Assembly: GCF_001468065.1 (NCBI RefSeq)
Contig: NZ_LNYZ01000008.1
Location: 62,001-126,000, forward strand
Reading direction: 5' to 3'
DNA length: 64,000 nt
Origin: Legionella steigerwaltii
GTDB taxonomy: Bacteria; Pseudomonadota; Gammaproteobacteria; Legionellales; Legionellaceae
Shown: piece by piece, positions 17,846 to 26,749 of the stretch
How the letters are laid out: each line of letters opens with the position of its first letter
Numbering within the stretch: the stretch's first letter is position 1
Translations under genes and position numbers: made by a program
The notes under the pieces: generated by a model
What the model was told of the DNA's origin: nothing
Seen by the model: the letters and a program-made list of their open reading frames with translations, nothing else
The model's database searches: none

Positions 17846-18931
17846 TTAACCCTCCCCTACTTTGGGAAGAGGGGGATTTTTAAATGAATATCTTTTATGT
17901 CCTGTATCAATTTCTACCCAGGAGCTGAGCCCTGAGCGCAGTGGTGGACTGTTAGGGTCTGCTTTCAATTGGATACGGACTGCAATGCGCTGAGCAATTT
18001 TAACCCAATTTCCTGTAGCATTTTGGGCTGGAATAATTGAAAATTCTGAACCAGTTGCAGGACTTATACTTTGGACCGTACCTTTCCATTTTTTTCCAGG
18101 ATAAATATCAATGCTAGCAGTTACCTTTTGTCCTGGATGTACATAGGTCAATTCTTTTTCAGTAAAATTTGCTTCTATCCAAGGATGTTCATTAGCAACC
18201 AAGGTCATGGTAATCGAACCTTTGCTGACAAATTGCCCTTTTTTGGGAGGGGCACTAATGGTCCCAGATACTGGCGCTTTAATTTCAGTATGCAGTAAAT
18301 CCAATTTTGCTTGTTCGTACTCTGCCTTTGCCATTAAATATGAAGGATGAGTCTCTACAGGTTCATCAATACTGCCCGCAAGTGATGCTGCTAAGCCTTG
18401 CAGATTATGCTCTGAGGTGACGATCTGTTGTGCAGCAAGTTCCGCGCCTTCATTTGCATCATCTAAACTGGATAGCGAAGCGAAATGTTTCTCAGCAAGA
18501 TCCATCTGACGCTTTTTGTTGCGTAAGGAAAAATTATATTTAGTGCGGGCAAGCTCTAATTCAGCCTGCTTTTCACGATAATTGGCTTTCATCGCTAAAA
18601 TATCAATACGGACTTGAGCTAACTTAGATTCAGCTTTAGTCAAAGCAACTTTAAAAAGTTCTGGATCAATGCGATAAAGAAGCTGATCTTTTTTTACATT
18701 CTGATTTTCTGTGACAAAAACTTCTTGAACTGCACCTGATACTTGTGGACTCAAAGGAATCATATCTGCTTTGACATAGGCATTATCAGTTGCAACATAA
18801 CGGCCGCCCAGAAGATACAGAATCATTCCGATTAGTACAAAAACAGCCGGAATTATAACTAAAAGAATAAAACGGTTAGAAAAAGGGATGTATTTTGTTA
18901 GGGACATTGTTTCTTTTTGCTCTTTATGCAT
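17846..18931 (-). CDS. HlyD/EmrA-type membrane fusion protein of efflux pump
   Basis: This is the periplasmic adaptor of a drug pump. One N-terminal transmembrane helix (FILLVIIPAVFVLIGMILYLLGG) anchors it. It is followed by the barrel/lipoyl segment YVATDNAYVKADMIPLSPQ typical of EmrA, a long helical hairpin, and a second lipoyl half APVSGTISAPPKKGQFVSKG. Of several in-frame starts (TTG 18940, ATG 18931, ATG 18907) none has a strong Shine-Dalgarno; I use the first ATG. The last residues, FKNPPLPKVGEG, are encoded by a GC-rich palindromic stretch (CCCTCCCC...GAGGGGG) that looks like a repeat captured by the reading frame. Confidence 0.9.
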   Translation of the reverse strand: MHKEQKETMSLTKYIPFSNRFILLVIIPAVFVLIGMILYLLGGRYVATDNAYVKADMIPLSPQVSGAVQEVFVTENQNVKKDQLLYRIDPELFKVALTKAESKLAQVRIDILAMKANYREKQAELELARTKYNFSLRNKKRQMDLAEKHFASLSSLDDANEGAELAAQQIVTSEHNLQGLAASLAGSIDEPVETHPSYLMAKAEYEQAKLDLLHTEIKAPVSGTISAPPKKGQFVSKGSITMTLVANEHPWIEANFTEKELTYVHPGQKVTASIDIYPGKKWKGTVQSISPATGSEFSIIPAQNATGNWVKIAQRIAVRIQLKADPNSPPLRSGLSSWVEIDTGHKRYSFKNPPLPKVGEG

Positions 18932-19042
18932 TTTGTTCAACTATAATTCGAGTTATCATTCATGCTTCATGCAGGGTACCTTCTTTTAGTAAAGCGGTTG
19001 AAGTCATTGCGTGAAATATGTACTTATAATAACAGGTTTTTT

Positions 19043-19702
19043 ATGCAAATCACTGAAAAATTAGCTGTCCCAGGTGAACATGCTTTATTTCTGCAAGGAG
19101 CTGTTGGGAAATTGGAAGCAGTTTTAACTGTTCCAGAACAAAATCATTCTGCGTTCATCGCTTTTTTGGGACACCCTCATTCACTGCAAGGCGGTACAAT
19201 GAGTAATAAAGTCGTTACTACTTTGGCCCGTGTCTTTAGGGAGTTAGGCATTCCTTCATTACGCTTTAATTTTCGCGGAGTCGGTCAGTCTGAGGGAGAT
19301 TATGATGCAGGGCATGGTGAAAGTGAAGATATGCTGTTTTTAGTTAATAAATGGCAAAAGGAACAACCGGAGAAGGAACTTATTTTTGCTGGTTTTTCTT
19401 TTGGCTCTTATGTGGCTTATCGCGCTGCGGCCCAAACGGACTCAAAATTATTAATTACGGTAGCCCCTCCGGTGCATCATTATAATTATCGTGAGTTTAA
19501 TCCTTCTCCTCGCCCTTGGCTTATTATACAAGGTGATGAAGACGAAGTAGTTCCTTCCAATTTGGTTTTTGAGTTTGCTGCCCAGACTAATCCTGAGATC
19601 CCAGTGATTCGTTTTGCCAATACGGGGCATTTTTTTCATGGGAAATTAATCGAACTGAAAGCAAAACTTATAGAATATATTCATTCTCAGGTTGTTTTAT
19701 GA
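19043..19702 (+). CDS. Alpha/beta hydrolase of the COG2945 type
   Basis: This small alpha/beta hydrolase (219 residues) starts at MQITEKLAVPG. Family features are LGHPHSLQGGTMSNKVV (near 32-50), the loop LRFNFRGVGQSEGDYDAGHGE, nucleophile elbow AGFSFGSY, acid QGDEDEVVP and histidine in ANTGHFFHGKL. This is the common uncharacterised bacterial group with a TMxNKVV motif. An open upstream extension lacks these conserved starts. Its last four bases overlap the zapE start as ATGA, so the two are translationally coupled; what links them functionally is not evident. Confidence 0.88.
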   Translation: MQITEKLAVPGEHALFLQGAVGKLEAVLTVPEQNHSAFIAFLGHPHSLQGGTMSNKVVTTLARVFRELGIPSLRFNFRGVGQSEGDYDAGHGESEDMLFLVNKWQKEQPEKELIFAGFSFGSYVAYRAAAQTDSKLLITVAPPVHHYNYREFNPSPRPWLIIQGDEDEVVPSNLVFEFAAQTNPEIPVIRFANTGHFFHGKLIELKAKLIEYIHSQVVL

Positions 19703-20799
19703 CGAATTTGATTGCCCAATATGAAGCTGCAATTCATCGTGGTGACATTGATGATGATCCGCTGCAACGAGATATATTGGCCCAGATGCAATATTTAGCG
19801 GATGAGGTAAAAAAATCGAATTCATCTTGGTTTTATCCATTAATTAAAACCCGAATTAGGGGTGTGTATCTTTATGGACCTGTTGGGGTGGGAAAAACCT
19901 ACTTGATTGATTTATTTTATGATTGTCTTGAAGAAAAAAAGAAAGCGCGTTTCCACTTCCACCATTTTATGCAACAAGTTGATTCGCAGTTAAGACGATT
20001 ACAAGGACAAAAAAATCCACTTCGTAAAATTGCTAAAGAATTGGCTAAAACGACGCGAGTGCTTTGTTTTGATGAATTTATGGTTCATGACGTTGCTTAT
20101 GCCATGATTTTAGCGGAATTGTTACAGGCTTTAATTGCTAATGGGGTTATTTTGGTCATTTCTTCGAATATACCTCCAGATGATTTGTATCGAAATGGGG
20201 TGCATCGAAAGCGATTTTTACCTGCTATTGCAGCAATTAAAGAAAATTGCGATGTATTGCATTTAAATGAACAAAAAGATTATCGAGTTGGACGCGTTCC
20301 TTTACTCGATGCTTATTTATTTCCTTTAAATGAGCATACGGCTTTGACTATGGAAAAACAATTCATGCTTTTAGCCGGCGAATTTAAGGAAAATGGTTTC
20401 ATTACAATACAAAATCGTGAAATTCCTTACCTTAAGCTCGCTGAACAGTCGATTTGGTTTGCCTTTGATATTTTGTGTAATTTGCCACGCAGTCAATTGG
20501 ACTACCTGGAGCTTGCAGATAAATTCGACACCATTTTTTTAAGTAACATACCTTCCTTAACAGTAAATCATACCTTACAAGCAATTATGTTCATTCACTT
20601 TATCGATGTGATGTATGACCGTGGTATTAATATTATTATTTCTGCAGAAGTTGCAGTTGAAAAGTTGTATGTTGAAGGAGAAATGAAAGAAACCTTCACA
20701 CGGACATTAAGTCGTTTGCTGGAAATGCAGTCTGTGGATTATTTGGCACGCCACCCTAAAAGAGAGCTTAAAGAGTTTGGGGTTGCTGATAGCTCTTGA
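19699..20799 (+). CDS. zapE: AFG1-family ATPase ZapE (cell division)
   Basis: ZapE is an AFG1-like P-loop ATPase that binds the Z ring late in division, especially under stress or low oxygen. The 366-residue protein has Walker A YGPVGVGKTYLIDLFYD (near 56), the family signature RFHFHHFM, Walker B VLCFDEFMVHDVA, a sensor in VISSNIPPDDLY, and the RRFLP-like KRFLPAI with RVGRVPLLDAY. The start overlaps the preceding hydrolase stop as ATGA. A family I repeat follows the stop and may close the transcription unit. Confidence 0.93.
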   Translation: MTNLIAQYEAAIHRGDIDDDPLQRDILAQMQYLADEVKKSNSSWFYPLIKTRIRGVYLYGPVGVGKTYLIDLFYDCLEEKKKARFHFHHFMQQVDSQLRRLQGQKNPLRKIAKELAKTTRVLCFDEFMVHDVAYAMILAELLQALIANGVILVISSNIPPDDLYRNGVHRKRFLPAIAAIKENCDVLHLNEQKDYRVGRVPLLDAYLFPLNEHTALTMEKQFMLLAGEFKENGFITIQNREIPYLKLAEQSIWFAFDILCNLPRSQLDYLELADKFDTIFLSNIPSLTVNHTLQAIMFIHFIDVMYDRGINIIISAEVAVEKLYVEGEMKETFTRTLSRLLEMQSVDYLARHPKRELKEFGVADSS

Positions 20800-20829
20800 T
20801 TATATTAACGTTTTGCCATCCTGAGTATC

Positions 20830-20919
20830 GTAGCCTGAGTGCAGCGCAGAGGAACCCGGGTTTACGGAAATGAATAAACTGCTTCGATCCCGGGTTCCGC
20901 TGCGCTGCACCCAGGCTAC
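20830..20919. repeat. Family I repeat, two mismatches between arms (after zapE)
   Basis: Arms at 20830-20860 and 20889-20919 pair with two mismatches (CCTGAGTG for CCTGGGTG, and GCAGAGG opposite CCGCTGC). Here the inner part reads GCAGCGCAG rather than GCAGCGAAG, a variant shared with the copy near 47042. It lies between zapE and feoA. Confidence 0.93.
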
Positions 20920-20961
20920 GGTTTTGTTCCAGGGATGAAATGTATAATTTTTTTCTTAATT

Positions 20962-20980
20962 GAGAATGATTATCGATTTC
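20962..20980. promoter_or_regulatory. Fur-box-like site upstream of feoA
   Basis: GAGAATGATTATCGATTTC matches 14 of 19 positions of the Fur consensus GATAATGATAATCATTATC by my count. It sits 46 bases before feoA, where Fur would be expected to repress ferrous iron uptake genes. Match and position are seen; binding is inferred. Confidence 0.65.
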
Positions 20981-21025
20981 ATTTGTGTTAAGATTAATAT
21001 TATTTCACTTTTGTGCTGTTAGGAC

Positions 21026-21256
21026 ATGATAAGAATTACAGAGGTAGTACCAGGTGATAAAGTACGGTTAACCAGTTTTGGTACAACCGATATGCAATAT
21101 AGACGCAGACTTTTGTCTTTGGGCGTAACCTGTGGCACAGAGCTTTTAGTGGTTCGAATTGCTCCTTTAGGATGTCCCATTCAAATAGAAGTCAGAGGAA
21201 CTGCCTTAACCTTGCGTAAGGAAGAAGCGAGTCAATTGATTTTGGAGCGTATATGA
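21026..21256 (+). CDS. feoA: Ferrous iron transport protein FeoA
   Basis: This 76-residue SH3-like cytosolic protein supports FeoB-mediated Fe(II) uptake. It shows the family's LTSFG, RRRLLSLGVTCGTELLV and APLGCPIQIEVRGTALTLRKEEASQL pattern. TTAGGA lies very close to the ATG, an unusually short Shine-Dalgarno spacing. The 4-base overlap with feoB (ATGA) couples the two. Confidence 0.95.
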   Translation: MIRITEVVPGDKVRLTSFGTTDMQYRRRLLSLGVTCGTELLVVRIAPLGCPIQIEVRGTALTLRKEEASQLILERI

Positions 21257-23505
21257 CTCATGTGCTGTTAGTAGGTAACCCTAATTGTGGTAAGACTACC
21301 TTATTTAATGCATTAACTGGTGACAATCAGCGAATAGGAAATTGGCCCGGTGTTACCGTTGAAAAGAAAACCGGAGAATTCTTTGTAGGTCAACAACGCA
21401 TTGAAGTAACTGATTTACCGGGGGTTTATTCTCTGGTGGCTAATGCCGAGGGTGTTAGTCAGGATGAGCACATTGCTGCGCACTCGGTTGTAACTATGGA
21501 AGCAGATTGCATTGTTAATGTGATCGATGCCTGTCACCTGGAGCGGCATTTGTATTTGACGACTCAAATTTTGGAATTAGGCAAACCCGTATTACTTGCA
21601 CTGAATATGATGGATATTGCTCAGCAACGTGGTATCTCTATTGATATCAATGCCTTGTCTCAGCAATTAGGCTGTCCTGTTATTCCCATTCAAGCACATA
21701 AAAAGATAGGTATCCCACAATTAATGCAGGCATTAATTCACGTGCCTCAAAAAAATATCTCCTGGATACTTCCTGTGCCCAAATCGGTCCAACAAACATT
21801 AATGACTCTGGAAAATACATTAGTTCATGAGGGGTATAGTCAATCTCTTGCCTATTATTATGCACGTAGGATTGCAGAGGGAGATAAGTTGTTATTCGAT
21901 AAAACACTTACCAAAGATTTGACCCTACTGAACGAATTGGAGCCTAGCCTTGATATCTTATTAGCTGATGCTCGATATCACGAAATACATAAAATGGTGA
22001 CAGCTGTACAAAAAAAACGAAGCGATGCCAGTGAAGATTTTACTGCAAAGCTTGATAAGATCATGTTACATCGTTTTTTTGCCCTCCCTATATTTTTTGG
22101 CATGATGTATTTGATGTTTTTATTTGCGATTAATGTAGGTGGTGCGTTTCAGGATTTTTTTGATATCAGTACCGATACAATATTCGTTCAAGGTACTGCC
22201 TGGTTATTACAACAGTTTCATGCGCCCAATTGGTTGATTGCTTTATTGGCAAATGGAGTGGGGAAAGGAATTAATACCACGTTAACGTTTATTCCTGTCA
22301 TTGCTGCGATGTTCTTTTTCTTATCCTTACTGGAGACGTCAGGATATATGGCCAGAGCTGCCTTTGTCGTCGATAAAGCAATGCGTATGATGGGTTTGCC
22401 CGGCAAGTCTTTTGTGCCGATGATCGTTGGTTTTGGTTGCAACGTTCCTGCGATTATGGCAGCACGTACACTGGATTCGGAACGGGATCGCTTACTCACG
22501 GTGATGATGAGTCCTTTTATGTCATGCAGTGCACGTTTGGCGATTTATGCAGTATTTGTCGCTGCTTTTTTCCCATCGGGCGGCCAAAATGTAGTGTTTT
22601 CTTTATATCTTGTAGGGATTTTGATGGCTGTATTAACAGGATTCATCTTGCGCAAATCTACTTTAAAAGGCCATGCTTCTCCATTAATTTTGGAATTACC
22701 AGCGTATCATAAACCTGCACTCAAACGGTTATTTAAAGAAACCTTTATGCGACTACGCTTTTTTGTAGTGCGGGCAGGAAAATTAATTGTACCCATTTGT
22801 GTTATTTTAGGTGGTTTAAACGCCATCACTTTGGGTGGTGGCATTAATTCAGGTGAAGCCAGTGCTCAATCATTGCTTTCTTTAATGGGACAATGGATTA
22901 CCCCTCTATTTGCACCCATGGGAATACATCAAGACAATTGGCCAGCAACGGTAGGATTGTTAACGGGTATGTTAGCTAAGGAAGTAGTAGTAGGTACGTT
23001 AAATTCACTTTATGCTCAGGTAGGCCATGTAGGTGAAATTGCCGCCGCTCATTTTGATTTCTGGGCAGGCATCAAAGCAGCTTTTTGGTCTGTTCCTCAG
23101 AATTTAGCTCAATTGGGTTCTGCCTTGACAAATCCTATATTAGCCAGTGCAGCAGATAACCCAGTATCTCAGTCAGTATATGGAATTATGGCCCAAAGGT
23201 TTGACGGTAAAATAGGCGCCTATGCGTACCTGTTGTTTGTACTTCTTTATATCCCATGTGTATCGACAATGGCGGTAATTCGACAAGAAGCAAACAGGAA
23301 ATATATGTGGATTTCTGTGGTTTGGTCTTTTGTAGTTGCTTATGCTGCCGCCGTTGTGTTTTATCAATCTGCTAAGTGGATTCAAAGTTCAGAACACAAT
23401 GCTCTTGAGATGATGGTTTTTTTATTGGTTTTTTTTCTTGTTATAGGATTACGTCAATATACCAAACGAAGTATGCGGAGGAATAATGCTGTTGCAAATA
23501 CGTGA
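21253..23505 (+). CDS. feoB: Ferrous iron transporter FeoB
   Basis: FeoB is the GTP-dependent inner-membrane Fe(II) permease. The 750-residue protein starts with a G domain: G1 GNPNCGKTTLFNAL (near 8-21), G2 region NWPGVTVEKKTG, G3 DLPGVYSL and G4 NMMD. A helical domain and two homologous gate regions follow, with GFGCNVPAIMAAR and the second-gate MLAKEVVVGTLN. A further transmembrane part ends the protein. In Legionella, FeoB is known to serve iron-limited growth and intracellular infection. It overlaps feoC-like by 20 bases. Confidence 0.97.
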   Translation: MTHVLLVGNPNCGKTTLFNALTGDNQRIGNWPGVTVEKKTGEFFVGQQRIEVTDLPGVYSLVANAEGVSQDEHIAAHSVVTMEADCIVNVIDACHLERHLYLTTQILELGKPVLLALNMMDIAQQRGISIDINALSQQLGCPVIPIQAHKKIGIPQLMQALIHVPQKNISWILPVPKSVQQTLMTLENTLVHEGYSQSLAYYYARRIAEGDKLLFDKTLTKDLTLLNELEPSLDILLADARYHEIHKMVTAVQKKRSDASEDFTAKLDKIMLHRFFALPIFFGMMYLMFLFAINVGGAFQDFFDISTDTIFVQGTAWLLQQFHAPNWLIALLANGVGKGINTTLTFIPVIAAMFFFLSLLETSGYMARAAFVVDKAMRMMGLPGKSFVPMIVGFGCNVPAIMAARTLDSERDRLLTVMMSPFMSCSARLAIYAVFVAAFFPSGGQNVVFSLYLVGILMAVLTGFILRKSTLKGHASPLILELPAYHKPALKRLFKETFMRLRFFVVRAGKLIVPICVILGGLNAITLGGGINSGEASAQSLLSLMGQWITPLFAPMGIHQDNWPATVGLLTGMLAKEVVVGTLNSLYAQVGHVGEIAAAHFDFWAGIKAAFWSVPQNLAQLGSALTNPILASAADNPVSQSVYGIMAQRFDGKIGAYAYLLFVLLYIPCVSTMAVIRQEANRKYMWISVVWSFVVAYAAAVVFYQSAKWIQSSEHNALEMMVFLLVFFLVIGLRQYTKRSMRRNNAVANT

Positions 23506-23701
23506 TTACATCTGCCGTGAAGGTGTAGTGAGTACCCAACAATTGACTCGCGAGTTTCGTTTGGATCTGCCAGCATTACAGCCTATGCTTGATTTATGGA
23601 TAGGCAAGGGGGTCATACGTAAATGCCAGGAAAGAGCAAACTGTGGAAGCACATGCTTTAAGTGTCGTGCCAACACTCCTGAATATTATCAATATATTTA
23701 G
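23486..23701 (+). CDS. FeoC-like winged-helix protein
   Basis: This 71-residue protein is at the feoC position, overlapping the 3' end of feoB, with GGAGGA ahead of its ATG. The first about 50 residues read as a winged helix (LLQIRDYICREGVVSTQQLTREF). The rest carries a cysteine cluster, C-x6-C-x3-C-x2-C (CQERANCGSTCFKC), as in FeoC proteins that bind an iron-sulfur cluster or iron and modulate FeoB stability. It ends in an aromatic PEYYQYI tail. Identity rests on position and pattern. Confidence 0.82.
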   Translation: MLLQIRDYICREGVVSTQQLTREFRLDLPALQPMLDLWIGKGVIRKCQERANCGSTCFKCRANTPEYYQYI

Positions 23702-23999
23702 GGGCTCCCATCATCACTGCCTTATGAATTAATTTATTGATTTAAATTGAAATTAATTGGGTGCGATAGCGCGCTCATTCACGTGAACGCTTGCGGGCCC
23801 GTCTGCGATTGCGACACTCTATTGAACACATACCCTTATTTTTATAAACTGCCCGTTACAGCGAATAGTAATCAGAACCTTATCTCATGCATTACATTTT
23901 TTTACAGCTTTTTTACTAAAGCGGATTTAACTTTCGTGCTCATTCACCAAATTTGGGCTAATATAACCGTATAAGCTTGATTTATATGTGGTATGCAAA

Positions 24000-24656
24000 A
24001 TGGCTGATGAATCAGATCTCCCTACTACTGACGAAAACACAGAACTACAAGAGGATTTTGATAGTATTGATAACGATAGCAGTATGGACTTGCGTAAACT
24101 GCAAATGGAAGAGGATTTAAATGATCCTATAACTTTAGTTGAGCGCGTTTATCAAATCTGGTGGCGTTGGGCTGATTTCCAACTTTATATTGTGTCTCCA
24201 ACTATAGATCTTATTTCACCTCCAGTAATTATCAAACCTGAACTAATTTCAGGAACACATGAGTATGAATTCGTATATTCCATTCTTGATTCAGGATCAA
24301 AATTGTCTACTTCCAAAAGTGAGGAGATGCTCTCTGCTGGGATGTCTATGTATAAGCTCTATATGACCATAGAAAAAATGATTTATATTTTGGTTGAACG
24401 TTTAAAAGAAGGAGGTATTGATAAAGAAACGGAAGTGCAAGTATCTTTTGGTGGGCATTTGCTTCCCCAAAGAAAAGCCTTTGAGTCAATTATCAATTTA
24501 CCTTACAACGTTGTGGTAACTAATTTTGATCCGGGTGCATGGGGTGAACGTTATTTACAAATTGTCAAACAAAATGCAGACAAGTACGGATATCCGCTTG
24601 AGGCCCCACGCGACACCTATAAACATCCTAGAACATCTTCTGTACGACCTAAATAA
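24000..24656 (+). CDS. lvgA: Probable virulence adaptor LvgA (Dot/Icm coupling complex)
   Basis: This acidic 218-residue cytosolic protein has no signal peptide or membrane segment. The first 45 residues are rich in Asp/Glu (ADESDLPTTDENTELQEDF), and a folded part from about residue 55 begins VYQIWWRWADFQLYIV. In L. pneumophila, LvgA joins IcmS-IcmW and the DotL C-terminus to recruit a subset of type IV effectors. I assign the name from overall character and from recalled position just before sdhCDAB in L. pneumophila, so treat it as tentative. The start is uncertain: a GTG 12 bases upstream is also in frame and neither has a good Shine-Dalgarno. The 298 bases between feoC-like and this gene contain no supported gene. 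An intrinsic-terminator-like hairpin follows. Confidence 0.55.
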   Translation: MADESDLPTTDENTELQEDFDSIDNDSSMDLRKLQMEEDLNDPITLVERVYQIWWRWADFQLYIVSPTIDLISPPVIIKPELISGTHEYEFVYSILDSGSKLSTSKSEEMLSAGMSMYKLYMTIEKMIYILVERLKEGGIDKETEVQVSFGGHLLPQRKAFESIINLPYNVVVTNFDPGAWGERYLQIVKQNADKYGYPLEAPRDTYKHPRTSSVRPK

Positions 24657-24657
24657 A

Positions 24658-24685
24658 AAAGCCCCTATTAAATATAGAGGGCTTT
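24658..24685. terminator. Hairpin between convergent lvgA-like and effector-like genes
   Basis: AAAGCCC pairs with GGGCTTT, extended by CTAT/ATAG around a short AT loop, directly after the upstream stop. The tail CTTTCTGTTAAT is only moderately T-rich on the plus strand; on the minus strand the flanking A-run of the other side gives TTTTTT, so it may serve both genes. Confidence 0.75.
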
Positions 24686-24709
24686 CTGTTAATAATCTAC
24701 TCAAGAAAA

Positions 24710-25744
24710 TCAAAGCTCGGCTTTTAGTGAAGGAGATTCTTCAATTTTACCACAGTGTGCTTTAATGAAATCAACACGACCAAGTAATTCTTTATTATCA
24801 GCCATAACTTTTTGTAACGAATGAACTACTTCAAGTACTATTTGATTTCTTGAACTTTCGTCATGTACTTCAGTTGCCTTACGTTTCACTTGAGAAAGGA
24901 TATTCTTCACCCCTTTGACTTGACTATTAAAGAAACTACTTCCTATAAACGAATGATCAACATAATCCTGAAGTATGGCTTGTGTGAGTGCCAAAGGGTC
25001 TTTTTCTAAATTATGCTGATGGATGAGCTCACAAGAAAGATAACTGACAATTTCATGATGTCCTGTACGTTTTGCATCTTTGTATGCTTTTTTAATAGCA
25101 CTCTCAGCAGGAGTATTTTCTGGAGACAAACTGCAAAGCAGTTTCACTGCATCAAATTGTCCAGATTTTGCTGCCATACGGAGCAATTGGCTTGCCGCGC
25201 CCCAATTAGGCTCTTGATGACTCAATAGAGAAGAAAATATCTTCCATTGCTCATTGAGTGTCGCGACATGTAATGCATAACCTATTACAGCCTGAGAAGG
25301 CTTCCTCCCACTTTTCTTGATGTGATCAAAAAAAGTATTCCATTCACTATCTCCCATCTTGTCTTTGATTAATTCTCCCAGCATGTCATCGAATTGTTCT
25401 TGTAGTTGTTGTTGGTGTTCCTCTTCTATTTGTTGTTGGCGTTCTTGTATTTGTTGTTGATACACTTGGTGCTTCACTAAAGCATTTTTTACAACTTTGG
25501 GGTTTGGGTGAGGTCCATTTTGGGACAAATTGCATAATTGAATTATTATTTTCCATAGTTTATCAATTTGCTCACTGCTTAATTTATCAGAACGGGTTTC
25601 CTTTAATGCCTTATTTATAGCCTCGTCAATTTTTTCTGGTTGAAGTTGCCTTATATTTTTTTTTAAAATATTACCCACAGTTACATCAAGCCCTTTAGTG
25701 GCGCAATAGATAAGTCGTTCATTTGGATCGTCAGAGATAGGCAT
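24710..25744 (-). CDS. Ankyrin-like helical protein, candidate Dot/Icm effector
   Basis: This 344-residue protein is not recognised as a named family. From about residue 95 it has a glutamine/glutamate-rich coiled-coil stretch (KHQVYQQQIQERQQQIEEEH). After it, helical pairs such as QLLRMAAKSGQFDAVKLLCSL and AYKDAKRTGHHEIVSYLSCEL look like degenerate ankyrin repeats. There is no signal peptide or membrane helix. The C-terminal end GKIEESPSLKAEL has glutamates within the last 15 residues and a hydrophobic last residue, loosely like E-block type IV signals. Such composition is common among Legionella effectors. It is convergent with the probable lvgA. Function is unknown; effector status is inference. 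Confidence 0.7.
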   Translation of the reverse strand: MPISDDPNERLIYCATKGLDVTVGNILKKNIRQLQPEKIDEAINKALKETRSDKLSSEQIDKLWKIIIQLCNLSQNGPHPNPKVVKNALVKHQVYQQQIQERQQQIEEEHQQQLQEQFDDMLGELIKDKMGDSEWNTFFDHIKKSGRKPSQAVIGYALHVATLNEQWKIFSSLLSHQEPNWGAASQLLRMAAKSGQFDAVKLLCSLSPENTPAESAIKKAYKDAKRTGHHEIVSYLSCELIHQHNLEKDPLALTQAILQDYVDHSFIGSSFFNSQVKGVKNILSQVKRKATEVHDESSRNQIVLEVVHSLQKVMADNKELLGRVDFIKAHCGKIEESPSLKAEL

Positions 25745-25952
25745 AGTTGATTCCTAAAACAATAAATGTATATTAATTATACCAATTAAGCGAGAAATTA
25801 AAAAATTAAACTGACTGATTAATTTTTTATCTTTGGATTAAAAATATTTTTTCAAGTAAAAAGATCCTTTAAGGAATGGAGACAATGAATGAATTTATTT
25901 GAATAAGAGATCGACAAGTTAAATTTTGCTTAGAATCCATATCGACTTAATC

Positions 25953-25980
25953 TTGCGCGATAGAAACAGAGTGCTATACT
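25953..25980 (+). promoter_or_regulatory. Putative sigma-70 promoter of the sdh operon
   Basis: TTGCGC and TATACT are separated by 16 bases, with an extended TG before the -10 (TGCTATACT). Transcription would start about 46 bases before the sdhC GTG. The rest of the 288-base gap from the effector-like gene is AT-rich with no clear operator. Confidence 0.55.
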
Positions 25981-26032
25981 TCGCATTTGTGCTTTATTTA
26001 ATTAACTTTTCTAATTAAGGAAGAAACTCACA

Positions 26033-26407
26033 GTGAACAAAAAAAGACCCGTTAATCTGGATTTGGGTAGTTTAAAATATCCCCCTATGGCTATAGCGTC
26101 CATTTTACATAGGATTTCAGGGGTAGTTTTATTTTTACTGTTACCCATAATGCTTTATATTTTTGGCCAGTCAATGCAATCAGAAGAAGCTTTTATACAA
26201 GTGAAAAGTTTACTGTCTCATCCTGCTTATAAGATGATCATGTGGGCATTTGGTGCAGCAATGATTTATCACTTACTTGCAGGGATTAGGCATCTTGTGA
26301 TGGACATGGGGTTTGGTGAGCATCTTGATGCTGGTCGGCGTTCCGCTGTTTTAGTCATTATTCTTGCCATTATTTTGTCAATTTTTCTAGGAATCTGGAT
26401 ATGGTAA
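26033..26407 (+). CDS. sdhC: Succinate dehydrogenase cytochrome b556 subunit SdhC
   Basis: This 124-residue membrane anchor of complex II has three transmembrane helices. RPVNLDLGSLKYPPMAIASILHRISGVVLF (in parts) is the family N-terminus, with the quinone-site serine and arginine in SILHRISG. The haem histidine is probably in IYHLLAGIRHLVMD. Translation begins at GTG after AAGGAAG. It overlaps sdhD by 7 bases. Confidence 0.96.
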   Translation: MNKKRPVNLDLGSLKYPPMAIASILHRISGVVLFLLLPIMLYIFGQSMQSEEAFIQVKSLLSHPAYKMIMWAFGAAMIYHLLAGIRHLVMDMGFGEHLDAGRRSAVLVIILAIILSIFLGIWIW

Positions 26408-26748
26408 ATAATGTCACCAGCTTAACAGGTAATGGGTTAAAGGATTGGTTGATTCAACGAGTCACCGCGGTTTATTTTGCTCTTTATTCTTTTTTTATTA
26501 TTGGATTTTTGTTATTGCATCCTGAACTAGGTTTTGCACAATGGCATGCTCTTTTTTCTAATACTTTAGTTCGGATCGCGTCACTTATTGCATTGTTTGC
26601 TCTTTCATTGCATGCATGGATAGGTATTTGGACAGTGACTACAGATTATATGAAGTGTACTGCATTGCGTTTATCAGTACAAATGTTAGTCGTTTTATGG
26701 CTCCTTAGTCAATTTGTCTGGGGCTTAATGATCCTTTGGGGGCAGTAG
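26401..26748 (+). CDS. sdhD: Succinate dehydrogenase membrane anchor SdhD
   Basis: This 115-residue, three-helix protein is the second haem/quinone anchor of complex II. The N-terminal [21 protein letters not shown] and the later [16 protein letters not shown] are family patterns; the histidine in SLHAWIG is the likely haem ligand. The start overlaps the sdhC stop and its own stop is one base before the sdhA ATG, so the three are tightly coupled. Confidence 0.95.
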   Translation: MVNNVTSLTGNGLKDWLIQRVTAVYFALYSFFIIGFLLLHPELGFAQWHALFSNTLVRIASLIALFALSLHAWIGIWTVTTDYMKCTALRLSVQMLVVLWLLSQFVWGLMILWGQ

Positions 26749-26749
26749 C

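Noticed and set aside
23747-23974. 75-codon frame between feoC-like and lvgA-like genes
   Set aside because: No Shine-Dalgarno, no family features, cysteine- and aromatic-rich composition like translated noncoding sequence; chance is the simplest view.
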